This document shows, one piece after another, positions 24,319 through 35,818 of a stretch of DNA of 64,000 nucleotides. Numbering within the stretch: the first letter of the stretch is position 1; each line of letters begins with the position of its first letter. A program made the translations under genes and the position numbers. A model generated the notes under the pieces. The model saw nothing but the letters and a program-made list of their open reading frames with translations, made no database searches and was not told the DNA's origin. Location: positions 56,312,987 to 56,376,986 of the forward strand of contig OU744726.1 of assembly GCA_916613615.1 (NCBI GenBank). Reading direction: 5' to 3'. The stretch is from Steromphala cineraria (lineage: Eukaryota; Mollusca; Gastropoda; Trochida; Trochidae).

Positions 24319-24719
24319 CTGATTGGAGAGAAATAGAAATAGATATAAAATGAAGCTGTAGTAGAAAGCCAAACCTATGGCTATATCTAAAATTGCTGAA
24401 AGTGGAGTGTTTTCTTTCAGAGATAAACTAAAGTCAGGTCAAGATGACCGTTTTATAAATAATGTTTGAATTCATAAAAACAAGAGTCATCATCTCTTTG
24501 TACTCTTTATAGGATTATGTTCAAACAAAAACAAAAACTGCAAATCAGAACAGCCACAATGAGAGGGCCTTCATTAGATAAATCGACACAATCAAGAATT
24601 CAGATCCCACAACCTTGAAGTTTTACATTGAATGTGAACATATCAAAATACTTCCTAGGAGTACTAGCAATGAATTATTCAAATGAGATTCCAAAAAGGA
24701 TGACATAACTAATATCTGG

Positions 24720-24960
24720 TGACCTTCAAGTCAGACAAGCAATAATCTCATCAAACAATCATGCAATGATAAAAGTGTTCCAAGTTAAAACAAAGCATTT
24801 TCTCAAAATCGTGTTTAAATCATGAATTGCTGTGACCTTGAACTTTGGCAGATTACAAGGGAAAGCCTTACATGTGTCATTCATTATCAGCTTTATGAAT
24901 ATCAAATAAGCACTTGATAGCATATTGAGAGTCTAAAAGTTATCATGTTTATCGATCAAC
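24720..24960. mobile_element. Family B fragment, diverged
   Basis: It has GCTGTGACCTTGAACTTTGG, AATCATGCAATGATAAAAGTG and CGTGTTTAAATCATG, all recognisable family-B core phrases, without ends. Confidence 0.6.
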
Positions 24961-24993
24961 GTGTTAAATCTTAGAACTTCATAATAAATATAC

Positions 24994-25140
24994 CTTCATG
25001 ATTTCCATTTCAGATTTCAAGCCATCAAAATCAGATTTCCTCTGTTCCAATTGTGATTCCAGTTGGCGCATCTTTGAATCCAGTTTGAATCTTTCTGATC
25101 GAAGTTCTGCTGCCTCTTCACGCAACTCACAAACTTCAGT
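24994..25140 (-). CDS. ERC: ERC exon 9 (coiled coil)
   Basis: This 147-nt, phase-0 exon encodes residues 721-769 (TEVCELREEAAELRSERF to LKSEMEIMK). It falls in the vertebrate segment around LKTLEIALEQKKEECLKME. The acceptor is CTATTGTAG and the donor GTATAT. It is short and was read directly from the minus strand; phase and family order support it. Confidence 0.92.
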
Positions 25141-25561
25141 CTACAATAGAAGGAAAACCCCAGTCAATCATTTCATATATTTTTTGGTTCATACAGTCAA
25201 AGCAGAATAAAATTCCAGTACTTTTCAAGTACATAATTATAATGGCAAAACGTTCGGTTTCAATGCCGCCATTTCCAATGGCATTGCAATCGATCGTGAG
25301 AAGCGTGAATTACCAATTTTGATGGAATGATTGGAAGCTCGTAGACTGGTGTTATTACACTCTGTTCTCTATCAATTTATACTTCGGTATTATCGATTGT
25401 GATCAATGTCACGGTAAATTCCAGTATATTTTTGAAAACTTCAAAGACATAACTGTGAAATTCCAGTACTTTTCACGACATTTAGTAAGCATTGTACATC
25501 AAAGTACTTTTCCAGTATCAAAACAAAATTCAAGTATTCTTCAAGACCCATGCGAACCATG

Positions 25562-28372
25562 GAGGTATTCTCTGTACAGCAGTCATGTCTCTGTGACCCT
25601 TCCACGTGCATTCTCTGTACAGCAGTCATGTCTCTGTGACCCTTCCACGTGCATTCTCTGTACAGCAGTCATGTCTCTGTGACCCTTCCACGTGCATTCT
25701 CTGTATAAGCAGTCATGTCTCTGTGACCCTTCCACGTGCATTCTCTATACAGCAGTCACGTCTCTGTCACCCTTACACATGCATTCTCTGTACAGCAGTC
25801 ATGTCTCTGTGACCCTTTCACGTGCATTCTCTGTACAGCAGTCATGTCTCTGTCAACCTTCCACGTGCATTCTCTGTACAGCAGTCATGTCTCTGTGACC
25901 CTTCCATGTGCATTCTCTATACAGCAGTCATGTCTCTGTGACCCTTCCACGTGCATTCTCTGTATAGCAGTCATGTCTCTGTGACCCTTCCATGTGCATT
26001 CTCTATACAGCAGTCATGTCTCTGTGACCCTTCCATGTGCATTCTCTGAATGGCAGTCATGTCTCTGTTACCCTTCCACATGCATTCTCTGTACAGCAGT
26101 CATGTCTCTGTGACCCTTCCACATGCATTCTCTGTACAGCAGTCATGTCTCTGTGACCCTTCCACGTGCATTTTCTATACAGCAGTCACGTCTCTGTCAC
26201 CCTTCCACATGCATTCTCTGTACAGCAGTCATGTCTCTGTGACCCTTCCACGTGCATTCTCTATTTAGCAGTAATGTCTCTGTCACCCTTCCACGTGCAT
26301 TCTCTGTATAGCAGTCACGTCTCTGTCACCCTTCCACATGCATTCTCTGTACAGCAGTCATGTCTCTGTGACCCTTACACGTGCATTCTCTGTAAAGCAG
26401 TCATGTCTTTGTTTCCCTTCCACGTGCATTCTCTGTATAGCAGTCACGTCTCTGTCACCCTTCCACATGCATTCTCTGTACAGTAGTCATGTCTCTGCCA
26501 CCCTTCCATGTGCATTCTCTGTATAACAGTCATGTCTCTGTCAACCTTCCACGTGCATTCTCTGTACAGCAGTCATGTCTCTGTGACCCTTCCACATGCA
26601 TTCTCTGTACAGCAGTCATGTCTCTGTCACCCTTCCATGTGCATTCTCTGTATAACAGTCATGTCTCTGTCAACCTTCCACGTGCATTCTCTGTAAAGCA
26701 GTCATGTCTCTGTCACCCTTCCACATGCATTCTCTGTACAGCAGTCATGTCTCTGTGACCCTTCAACGTGCATTCTCTGTAAATCAGTCATGTCTCTGCG
26801 ACCATTTAACGTGCATTCTCTGTAAATCAGTCATGTCTCTGTGACCATTTAATGGGCTTTCTCTGTACAGCAGTCAAGTCTCTGTCACCCTTCCGTGTGC
26901 ATTCTCTGTATAACAGTCATGTCTCTGTCAACCTTCTACGTGCATTCTCTGTACAGCAGTCATGTCTCTGTGACCCTTTCACGTGCATTCTCTGTATAGC
27001 AGTCATGTCTCTGTCACCTTTCCACATGCATTCTCTGTACAGCAGTCATGTCTCTGTCACACTTTCATGTGCATTCTCTGTACAGCAGTCATGTCTCTGT
27101 CACCCTTCCACATGCATTCTCTGTACAGCAGTCATGTCTCTGTGAACCTTCAACGTGCATTCTCTGTAAAGCAGTCATGTCTCTGTGACCATTTAACGGG
27201 CATTCTCTGTACAGCAGTCATGTCTCTGTGACCATTTAATGGGCTTTCTCTGTACAGCAGTCATGTCTCTGTCACCCTTTCATGTGCATTCTCTGTACAG
27301 CAGTCATGTCTCCGTCAACCTTCCACGTGCATTCTCTGTACAGCAGTCATGTCTCTGTGACCCTTCCACGTGCATTCTCTGTATAGCAGTCATGTCTCTG
27401 TCACCCTTCCACATGCATTCTCTGTACAGCAGTCATGTCTCTGTCACCCATTCACGTGCATTCTCTGTACAGCAGTCATGTCTCTGTGACCCTTCCACGT
27501 GCATTCTCTGTACAGCAGTCATGTCTCTGTGACCCTTCCACGTGCATTTTCTGTACAGCAGTCATGTCTCTGTGACCCTTCCACGTGCATTCTCTGTATA
27601 GCAGTCACGTCTCTGTCACCCTTCCATATGCATTCTCTGTATAGCAGTCATGTCTCTGTCACCCTTCCATATGCATTCTCTGTACAGCAGTCATGTCTCT
27701 GTCACCCTTCAACATGCATTCTCTGTACAGCAGTCATGTCTCTGTGACCCTTCCACATGCATTCTCTGTATAGCAATCATGTCTCTGTCACCCTTCCACA
27801 TGCATTCTCTGTAAAGCAGTCATGTCTCTGTTTCCCTTCCACGTGCATTCTCTGTATAGCAGTCACGTCTCTGTCACCCTTCCACATGCATTCTCTGTAC
27901 AGTAGTCACGTCTCTGTCACCCTTCCACATGCATTCTCTGTACAGTAGTCATGTCTCTGCCACCCTGGCTTCCACGTGCATTCTCTGTACAGCAGTCATG
28001 TCTCTGTGACCCTTCCACGTGCATTCTCTGTATAGCAGTCATGTCTCTGTGACCCTTCCACGTGCATTCTCTGTACAGCAGTCATGTCTCTGTGACCCTT
28101 CCATGTGCATTCTCTGTACAGCAGTCATGTCTCTGTCACCCTTCCATATGCATTCTCTGTATAGCAGTCATGTCTCTGTGACCCTTCCATATGCATTCTC
28201 TGTACAGCAGTCATGTCTCTGTGACCCTTTCACGTGCATTCTCTGTACAGCAGTCATGTCTCTGTCACCCTTCCACGTGCATTCTCTGTATAGCAGTCAT
28301 GTCTCTGTCACCCTTCCACGTGCATTCTCTGTATAGGAGTCATGTCTCTCTCACCCTCTCTGTACATTCTCA
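25562..28372. repeat. 43-bp minisatellite, about 65 copies
   Basis: The unit is about GTGACCCTTCCACGTGCATT then CTCTGTACAGCAGTCATGTCTCT. Variants change single bases (CACGTG/CACATG, TACAG/TATAG, GTGACC/GTCACC). As 43 is not a multiple of 3, all frames cycle and produce short plus-strand ORFs that are not genes. It fills most of the intron between exons 8 and 9. Confidence 0.98.
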
Positions 28373-28402
28373 GTGAAGTGTTATGCCAAGTGGAGCACTA
28401 AC

Positions 28403-28526
28403 CTGTTTGTCATTGAGCTGTTGCTCAAGAATGTCGAGCTTGGACTTCATGTCGTGGGTGTCCTTGAGGAAACTGCTTACCTCCTCCTGATGTTCACGGT
28501 CTACACGCTCTCGTTGCTCCCGCAGT
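28403..28526 (-). CDS. ERC: ERC exon 8 (coiled coil)
   Basis: This 124-nt exon completes codon 679 and encodes residues 680-720, from LREQRERVDREHQEEVSSF to LEQQLNDKQ. The acceptor is TGTTGCAG and the donor GTTAGT. The minus frame was too short to stand out on its own; the exon was found by translating the gap and confirmed by the phase-2 to phase-1 join with exon 7. The 43-bp minisatellite starts about 30 nt past its donor. Confidence 0.94.
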
Positions 28527-28747
28527 CTGCAACAAGACAAAAGCAGCCAGGCTGAAACACCATAACTGTGATCTGGTATATAACTGGAGCAAAAGTAGTC
28601 AAGAATCTTAAGAATTTGATCAATGTATTTACAGACTTTACTTACTGTAAAATAATTATTTGACTAAAATATGACTGAATTTTTATCCCCAAATGATATT
28701 CCCTTAAAGGTACGTCCATTATTACCATACTAATTTCAAAAAGAAAC

Positions 28748-29465
28748 AAGATGTGTTTGTGAAACACGAATGCCCCCGGATGCATCCTGCTCGCTGTGTC
28801 AAGGTCAAGGTCAAATGTCATGGTGTCATCTGAAAGGTGTCATCACAAGGGATCCATATGTCAAGTATCAAAGAGCTAGCTCTGACCAATCAAAAGTTAT
28901 GACCAAGGTTAAAGTTAAAATGCTCGCTGTGTCAAGGTCAAGGTCACAAGGTCAAATGTCATGGTGTCATCTGGAAGGTCTCACCACAAGGGATCCATAT
29001 GTCAAGTATCAAAGAGCTAGCTCTGACCAATCAAAAGTTATGACCAAGGTTAAAGTTTTTGTTGACAAACGGACAGACGGACGGACGGACGGAAAAGGTC
29101 AAATATCATGGTGTCATCTGAAAGGTCTCATCACAAGGGATACACATGTCAAGTATCAAAGACCTAGCACTGACAGTATGGAAACTATAGCCAAGGTTAA
29201 AGTTTTCGGAAAAGGCTCGCTGTGTCAAGGTCAAGGTCACAAGGTCAAATGTCATGGTGTCATCTGAAAGGTCTCACCACAAGGGATCCACATGTCAAGT
29301 ATCAAAGACCTAGCTCTGACCAATCAAAAGTTATGACCAAGGTTAAAGTTTTTGTGGACAAACGGACAGACAGACAGACAGACGGACGGACGGACGGACG
29401 GACGGACAGACGGACAGGTGAAAAACAATATACCCCCGGAATCTCCGATTCGGGGGCATAAAAAT
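28748..29465. mobile_element. Family C Helentron-like element, complete copy 1
   Basis: The 5' hairpin GTGTTTGTGAAACAC is followed by GAATGCCCCCGG. Core units contain TCAAGGTCAAGGTCAC and CAAGGGATCCATATGTCAAG, with GGAC tracts at about 29070 and 29361-29416. The 3' hairpin is CCCCCGGAATC..GATTCGGGGG followed by CATAAAA. ATGCCCCCG (5') is complementary to CGGGGGCAT (3'). Confidence 0.87.
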
Positions 29466-29544
29466 AATGATGGGGAAAACAGACGTTGTTAATCTTATTA
29501 TTTTTGGTAAAATTTAGTGTTTTTTCTCTTAGTGAAACTAAACA

Positions 29545-29695
29545 GAAAAAGATAGAGCCATTGGCTCTGTAGCTCACATCAGGCTTCATATTCAATTTTC
29601 CTCTAGGGTAGCGTCAATTCCCCCTACCTGGGGGCCACAGGGTCACCAAATATACCATTTCATTAGAATCCCCATTGCCCAAGGATTTTCTAAAC
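29545..29695. mobile_element. Truncated family A 5' end
   Basis: It has AGAGCCATTGGCTCTGTAGC and the first 100 bp of a family-A core, ending abruptly at a family-F 5' end. Confidence 0.65.
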
Positions 29696-30302
29696 TAGAA
29701 ATATGTGCATGTGATGCACTGTGATGTCCCCCGCTAACATTTAATCCAAAAGTTATGTACAAATTTCAAATTGTTTCCATGGAAACCAGAAAAATAACAA
29801 TTCAGAATAACCAAAGTAGCAAAAGGCACCACTCCTCCAGTAGTTCTAACCACATATCGAGTCTAGTAAAAATATTTTGAATAGTTTTTAAGCTAAAGTA
29901 CGGAAACAGACCCTACCCCCCATATACACCTAGTTCAACTTGTTTCTATAGAAACCAGAAAAAAAAACCTCAAAGAAACTAAAATAGAAAAACGCACCAC
30001 TCCACCACTAGATCTGACCACATACCAAGTTTCGTAAAATCATATTGAATAGTTTTTGAGATATGCATGGGAAACAGTCCCTACCCCAATATGCACTAAG
30101 TACAAACTGTTTCCATGGAAACCAGGAAAATTATATAATTCAGAATGACCAAAATAGCAAAAGGCACCACTCCAGTACTAGATCTAACCACATACCAAGT
30201 TTCGTTAAAAAATATTGAACGGTTTTGGAGATATTTTCCGGAAACGAAAGCATCCACCAATATGCACAAAGTTCAAATTGTTTCCATGGAAACCAGAAAA
30301 AT

Positions 30303-30896
30303 AGAGCCATGGGCTCTGTAGCTCATCAGGCTTTACATTTGGTTTCCCTTAGTAGGGTCCACAGGACCACCAAAGCTACAATTTATAATCCTCACTAGTC
30401 AAGGAGTCTGTACACAAAGTTTTAGCTTTCTAGGCCTTATGCTTCTGGAGAGTAAGATAAAAAATTTAGCTCTCTTAGGCTTCTGCTTCTGGAGAAGAGA
30501 ATGAAAATAAGTTTTAAGGACGTGGCCCCTGTGGCCCCTGTGGCCCGAAATTGGGGTCACAGGGTCACCAAAGTTACAAATTAGAATCCCCATATGCCAA
30601 GGTGCCTGTACATAAAATTTCAGCTCTCTGGGGCTTCTGCTTCTGGAGAAGAAGATGAAAATAAGTTTTAAGGGCGTGTCCCCTGTGGCCCTTAATTCGG
30701 GTCACAGGGTCACCAAAGTTACAAATCAGAATCCCCACATGCCAAGGTACCTGTACATGCCAAGGTACAATTTCACCTCTCTAGTGTATATGGTTTATGA
30801 GGAGAAAAAGTTTACAGACGACAGACGGACGCCGGACGGACGCCGGACGCCGGGCCATGCCATAAGCCCATCTGGCCTTTCAGGCCTAATGAGCTA
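30303..30896. mobile_element. Family A Helentron-like element
   Basis: It runs from AGAGCCATGGGCTCTGTAGC through core units and an ACGGACGCCGG tract (30813-30850) to CCTAATGAGCTAAA. It is nested in the family-F core. Confidence 0.85.
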
Positions 30897-31083
30897 AACA
30901 ATTTTAAATAGAGCCATGGGCTCTGTAGCTCATCAGGCTTTACATTTGATTTCGCTATAGGGTGTGGGCAATGTGGTGCCCCCTCAGTAGGGGCCATGGG
31001 GCCACCAAAGCTACAATTTATAATCTTCACTAGATAAGGAGTTTGTACACAAAGTTTCAGCTTTCTAGGCCTTCTGCTTCTGG

Positions 31084-31873
31084 CATCTTCCGAAAGCATC
31101 GAGCGAGATATGCATTTACAAAAAATCCATATTCACCCTTGCGACAACTCGACGGGAAAGTTGGGACAGGAAGTAGCCTGATGTTTTAGCTATGGTGTAG
31201 GCCAATCAAAAGCGAGGATACAAAAACATCACACGTAGAATCTACCGCGATGTTTTATCAACAATTAAGCGCCGGAAAATATTTTCCAAGTCATTTCTGG
31301 TTATACATCAGGTGGCACAGGTATTATTTTATATGAACGATGGCCTGTCATTGTATTTTTCAGTGGCGTGCCACACTAAACTCAACAAAATTAGCAAGAT
31401 CGATTACGATTTGCAGCACAAACTTGAAACACTACGTGCGGTAAGTGACATACAAATGTTTTCCCTCATCTATTTTTTAACGATGTGCAACCACAAACAT
31501 ATTTGACTTTCAAATTACCTTACATATTTCAATTGAGCACACAAAATTGTAATAAAACGATGCGATGTCTAAATAGAAACTGAGAAATACAGCCTTATTC
31601 TACGCAGTAGTTTGGTGACCTATATTCACGCATCGTTTTTATGACTGTTGTCACAACGTAAGTAAGGGATTAATTTGAAATTAAATTTCGCTTCGAGTTT
31701 GAGTTGGACTGACTGGGTTCGTAACGAGCGATTTGATTGGTCAATGCCATGGACGTAACTCTCTTTGTCCTACAGGGGGCGCTGATAGAGTCACAACTTT
31801 CCCGTCGAGTTGTCGCAAGGGTGAATATGAATTTCTTGTAAATGCATATCTCGCCCGATGCGTGCGGAAGATG
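31084..31873. mobile_element. 790-bp TIR element with 8-bp target duplication
   Basis: The left end CATCTTCCG and right end CGGAAGATG begin inverted repeats of about 80 bp with only about five mismatches (inner part CCTTGCGACAACTCGACGGG). GCTTCTGG occurs directly on each side (31076-31083, 31874-31881). An 8-bp duplication fits hAT, P or Merlin-like transposons, but the terminal bases do not settle which. Between the arms is exon-like sequence (31364-31440) but no transposase. Confidence 0.9.
31364..31440 (+). other. Exon-like segment inside the TIR element
   Basis: A 77-nt segment lies between TATTTTTCAG and GTAAGTGAC, good plus-strand acceptor and donor sites. In the open frame it reads 25 codons with the non-repetitive sequence SKIDYDLQHKLETLRA. 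I do not recognise the protein. It could be a captured host exon or chance. No neighbouring exon could be assigned; a 43-nt GT..AG stretch just upstream (31321-31363) could even be a mini-intron. Confidence 0.35.
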
Positions 31874-32122
31874 GCTTCTGGAGAAGAAGATGAAAATAGG
31901 TTTTTAGGGCATGGTCCCTTAGGCCCTTATTAGGGGCCACAGGGCCACCAAAGCTTCAATTTATAATCCTCACTAGTCAAGGAGTCTGTACACAAAGTTT
32001 CAGCTTTCTAGGCCTTATGGTTCTGGAGAAGAAGTCGAAATTCCACAAAGTTTACGGATGGACGGACGCCGGACACCATGCCATGCCATAAGCCCATCGG
32101 GCCTTACACGCCAGATGAGCTA

Positions 32123-32995
32123 AAAAAGCTAAAAATTTCAACTCTCTTGGGTTTCTGCTTCTGGAGAAGAAGATGAAAATAAGTTTTAAGGGATTGGCCC
32201 CTGTGGCCCTTGATTGGGGTCACAGGGTCACAAAAGTTACAAATCAGAATCCCCACATGCCAAGGTACCTGTACACACAATTTCAGCTCTCTAGTGTATA
32301 TGGTTTATGAGGAGAAGTTGAAAGTGTCAAAAGTTTACGGACGACGGACGGACGGACGACGGACCACGCCATGCCATAAGCCCATCTGGCCTTTCAGGCC
32401 TGATGAGCTAAAAATTCAGAATAACCAAAATAGCAATAGGCACCACTCCAGTACTAGATCTAACCACATACCAAGTTAAAAAATATTGAACGGTTTTGGA
32501 GATATGGTCCACATGCCAAGGTACCTGTACACTCAATTTCAGCTCTCTAGTGTATATGGTTTATGAGGAGAAGTCAAAATTGTCAAAACTTTACGGACGC
32601 CGGAAGATGGGCTAGCCATAAGCCCATCTGGCCTTTCAGGCCTGATGAGCTAAAAATGCTTATAGTAGGGCCACTGGATTCCCAAGGTCACCAAAGCTAT
32701 AAATTTTAATCCTCCCTAGTCAAGGAGTTTGTTCACAAGATTTCAGCTTTCTAAACCTTTTGGTTCTGGAGAAGATGACGGAAAAAAGGTTAAAAGGGCA
32801 TGACCCCTGGTGCCCTTTTTAGGAGTCAAAGGGTCACCAAAGCTACAAATTATAATCCTCCCTATTCAAGGAGTCTGTACACAAAGTTTCAGCTTTCTGG
32901 ACCTTTTGCTTCTGGAGAAGAAGATGAAAATAGGTTTTAAGGTAGTGGCCCCTGTGGCCCTTATAAGGAGTCAAAGGGTCACCAAAGCTACAAAT
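32123..32995. mobile_element. Family A core fragments and two 3' ends
   Basis: Two 3' ends (CAGGCCTGATGAGCTAAAAA at about 32410 and 32652) with their GGAC/GCCGG tracts are followed by core units up to about 32995, only about 40 bp from the ERC exon 7 donor. Confidence 0.72.
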
Positions 32996-33037
32996 CATAT
33001 GTTGTGACAGAGGACAATTATAAGACTGAGTGCTAAC

Positions 33038-33186
33038 CTTTCAATCTGCTTGTCTTTTTCATTTAGTGACTCTTCAAGACTTGATATTGCACTGTCGCTA
33101 GAGTCTGTGAAGGTGGAAGAGAGACGCATCTTGGTCTGACTCAGCTGCTCGTCTTTTTCCTTGATCAGTTCTTCCAGGCTCTCCAT
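33038..33186 (-). CDS. ERC: ERC exon 7 (coiled coil)
   Basis: This 149-nt exon encodes residues 630-678 plus two bases of codon 679. It begins ATGGAGAGCC straight after TTGTACAG and ends IER with donor GTTAGC. The split Arg codon is completed by the first base of exon 8, giving IERLREQRERVDRE, as in vertebrate IERLKEQRDRDERE. The first eight bases of the exon and its acceptor are repeated, with an A-to-G change, about 62 times in the 38-bp array immediately upstream. The ATG here is internal and not a start codon. Confidence 0.95.
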
Positions 33187-35545
33187 CTGTACAAGACAAG
33201 CTACACTTTATACTGGCTCTCCACCTGTACAACACAAGCTACACTTTATACTAGCTCTCCACCTGTACAACACAAGCTACACTCTATACTGGCTCTCCAC
33301 CTGTACAAGACAAGCTACACTTTATACTGGCTCTCCACCTGTACAAGACAAGCTACACTTTATACTGGCTCTCCACCTGTACAACACAAGCTACACTTTA
33401 TACTAGCTCTCCACCTGTACAACACAAGCTACACTGTATACTGTCTCTCAACCTGTACAACACAAGCTACACTTTATACTGGCTCTCCACCTGTACAAGA
33501 CAAGCTACACTTTATACTGGCTCTCCACCTGTACAAGACAAGCTACACTTTATACTAGCTCTCCACCTGTAAAACACAAGCTACACTTTATACTAGCTCT
33601 CCACCTGTACAACACAAGCTACACTTTATACTGGCTCTCCACCTGTACAACACAAGCTACACTTTATACTGGCTCTCCACCTGTACAACACAAGCCACAC
33701 TTTATACTGGCTCTCCACCTGTACAAGACAAGCTACACTTTATACTGGCTCTCCACCTGTACAACACAAGCTACACTTTATACTAGCTCTCCACCTGTAC
33801 AACACAAGCTACACTTTATACTAGCTCTCCACCTGTACAACACAAGCTACACTTTAAACTGGCTCTCCACCTGTACAAGACAAGCTACACTTTAAACTGG
33901 CTCTCCACCTGTACAAGACAAGCTACACTTTATACTAGCTCTCCACCTGTACAACACAAGCTACACTTTATACTAGCTCTCCACCTGTACAACATAAAGC
34001 TACACTTTATACTAGCTCTCCACCTGTACAACACAAGCTACACTTTATACTAGCTCTCCACCTGTACAACACAAGCTACACTTTATACTAGCTCTCCACC
34101 TGTACAACACAAGCTACACTTTATACTGGCTCTCCACCTGTACAACACAAGCTACACTTTATACTAGCTCTCCACCTGTACAACACAAGCTACACTTTAT
34201 ACTAGCTCTCCACCTGTACAACACAAGCTACACTTTATACTAGCTCTCCACCTGTACAACACAAGCTACACTTTATACTGGCTCTCCACCTGTACAACAC
34301 AAGCTACACTTTATACTAGCTCTCCACCTGTACAACACAAGCTACACTTTATACTAGCTCTCCACCTGTACAACACAAGCTACACTTTAAACTGGCTCTC
34401 CACCTGTACAAGACAAGCTACACTTTAAACTGGCTCTCCACCTGTACAACACAAGCTACACTTTATACTAGCTCTCCACCTGTACAACACAAGCTACACT
34501 TTATACTAGCTCTCCACCTGTACAACACAAGCTACACTTTATACTAGCTCTCCACCTGTACAACACAAGCTACACTTTATACTGGCTCTCCACCTGTACA
34601 AGACAAGCTACACTCTATACTGGCTCTCCACCTGTACAACACAAGCTACACTCTATACTGGCTCTCCACCTGTACAACACAAGCTACACTCTATACTGGC
34701 TCTCCACCTGTACAACACAAGTTACACTCTATACTGGCTCTCCACCTGTACAACACAAGCTACACTTTATACTGGCTCTCCACCTGTACAACACAAGCTA
34801 CACTTTATACTGGCTCTCCACCTGTACAACACAAGCTACACTTTATACTAGCTCTCCACCTGTACAACACAAGCTACACTTTAAACTGGCTCTCCACCTG
34901 TACAAGACAAGCTACACTTTAAACTGGCTCTCCACCTGTACAACACAAGCTACACTTTATACTAGCTCTCCACCTGTACAACACAAGCTACACTTTATAC
35001 TAGCTCTCCACCTGTACAACACAAGCTACACTTTATACTAGCTCTCCACCTGTACAACACAAGCTACACTTTATACTGGCTCTCCACCTGTACAAGACAA
35101 GCTACACTCTATACTGGCTCTCCACCTGTACAACACAAGCTACACTCTATACTGGCTCTCCACCTGTACAACACAAGCTACACTCTATACTGGCTCTCCA
35201 CCTGTACAACACAAGTTACACTCTATACTGGCTCTCCACCTGTACAACACAAGCTACACTTTATACTGGCTCTCCACCTGTACAACACAAGCTACACTTT
35301 ATACTGGCTCTCCACCTGTACAAGACAAGCTACACTCTATACTGGCTCTCCACCTGTACAACACAAGCTACACTTTATACTAGCTCTCCACCTGTACAAC
35401 ACAAGCTACACTTTAAACTGGCTCTCCACCTGTACAACACAAGCTACACTTTATACTGGCTCTCCACCTGTACAAGACAAGCTACACTTTATACTGGCTC
35501 TCCACCTGTACAACACAAGCTACACTTTATACTGGCTCTTCACCT
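33187..35545. repeat. 38-bp minisatellite, about 62 copies, starting at the exon 7 acceptor
   Basis: The unit is CTCTCCACCTGTACAACACA then AGCTACACTTTATACTGG. On the minus strand each unit contains TTGTACAG followed by GTGGAGAG; the real exon 7 junction is TTGTACAG followed by ATGGAGAG. Variants (CAAGA/CAACA, TAGC/TGGC, CTCTATA, TTTAAAC) show a higher-order block of 13 units: the TTTAAAC pair and AAGTTACAC recur 494 bp apart (34385/34879; 34721/35215). Confidence 0.97.
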
Positions 35546-35818
35546 GTATATCTAGGCTATTAGCTGGTTTTAAATAAGACATTCAAATACTAGGTGCTAC
35601 AGCAAGAAAGACAAGCAGAGAGAGTCATCTATATCTTGGCCAAGTGGGAAAAGTGCAAAATGAATAAACATTAGAAAATGTGATATATTCTTTCAAAGGC
35701 ACAATTTCACATGATGATTGTTCCATATACACCTAGGCTTTTTTATATTTGATACGGAAAAGAGAAGCATGAGGCAGAGGTCATTTCCCTACTCCTTGAA
35801 TCCTTTTTTTTTTTTTTT

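Larger units (their letters stand above)
30909..32122. mobile_element. Family A element split by a 790-bp TIR insertion
   Basis: The 5' end AGAGCCATGGGCTCT is at 30909 and the 3' end AGATGAGCTAAAAA at about 32115. Removing 31084-31873 plus one GCTTCTGG restores the usual family-A phrase TTCTGCTTCTGGAGAAGAAG. Confidence 0.88.
29698..32515. mobile_element. Family F Helentron-like element with nested A elements
   Basis: The 5' hairpin GTGCATGTGATGCAC is followed by TGTGATGTCCCCCGC. Core units of about 130-150 bp share GTTTCCATGGAAACCAG, AAAGGCACCACTCC and ACCACATACCAAGTTTCGT. The core is interrupted after ACCAGAAAA by family-A elements (30303-32410) and resumes at ATTCAGAATAACCAAAATAG. No 3' end of this family was found in the window. 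Confidence 0.68.

Noticed and set aside
25441..28376. Many Cys/Ser-rich plus-strand ORFs in the 43-bp array
   Set aside because: The unit length is not a multiple of 3, so frames rotate and the peptides are the same DNA read in turn. No start context or splice sites fit.
28770..29461. 165-residue plus-strand ORF with QGQGQMSWCHLKG repeats
   Set aside because: It is a translation of the family C core and GGAC tract (TDGRTDG), seen again at 41171-41835.
33186..33186. ATG at the start of exon 7 as an alternative ERC start
   Set aside because: It follows a splice acceptor directly, is in phase with exon 6, and vertebrate ERC is continuous through this point.
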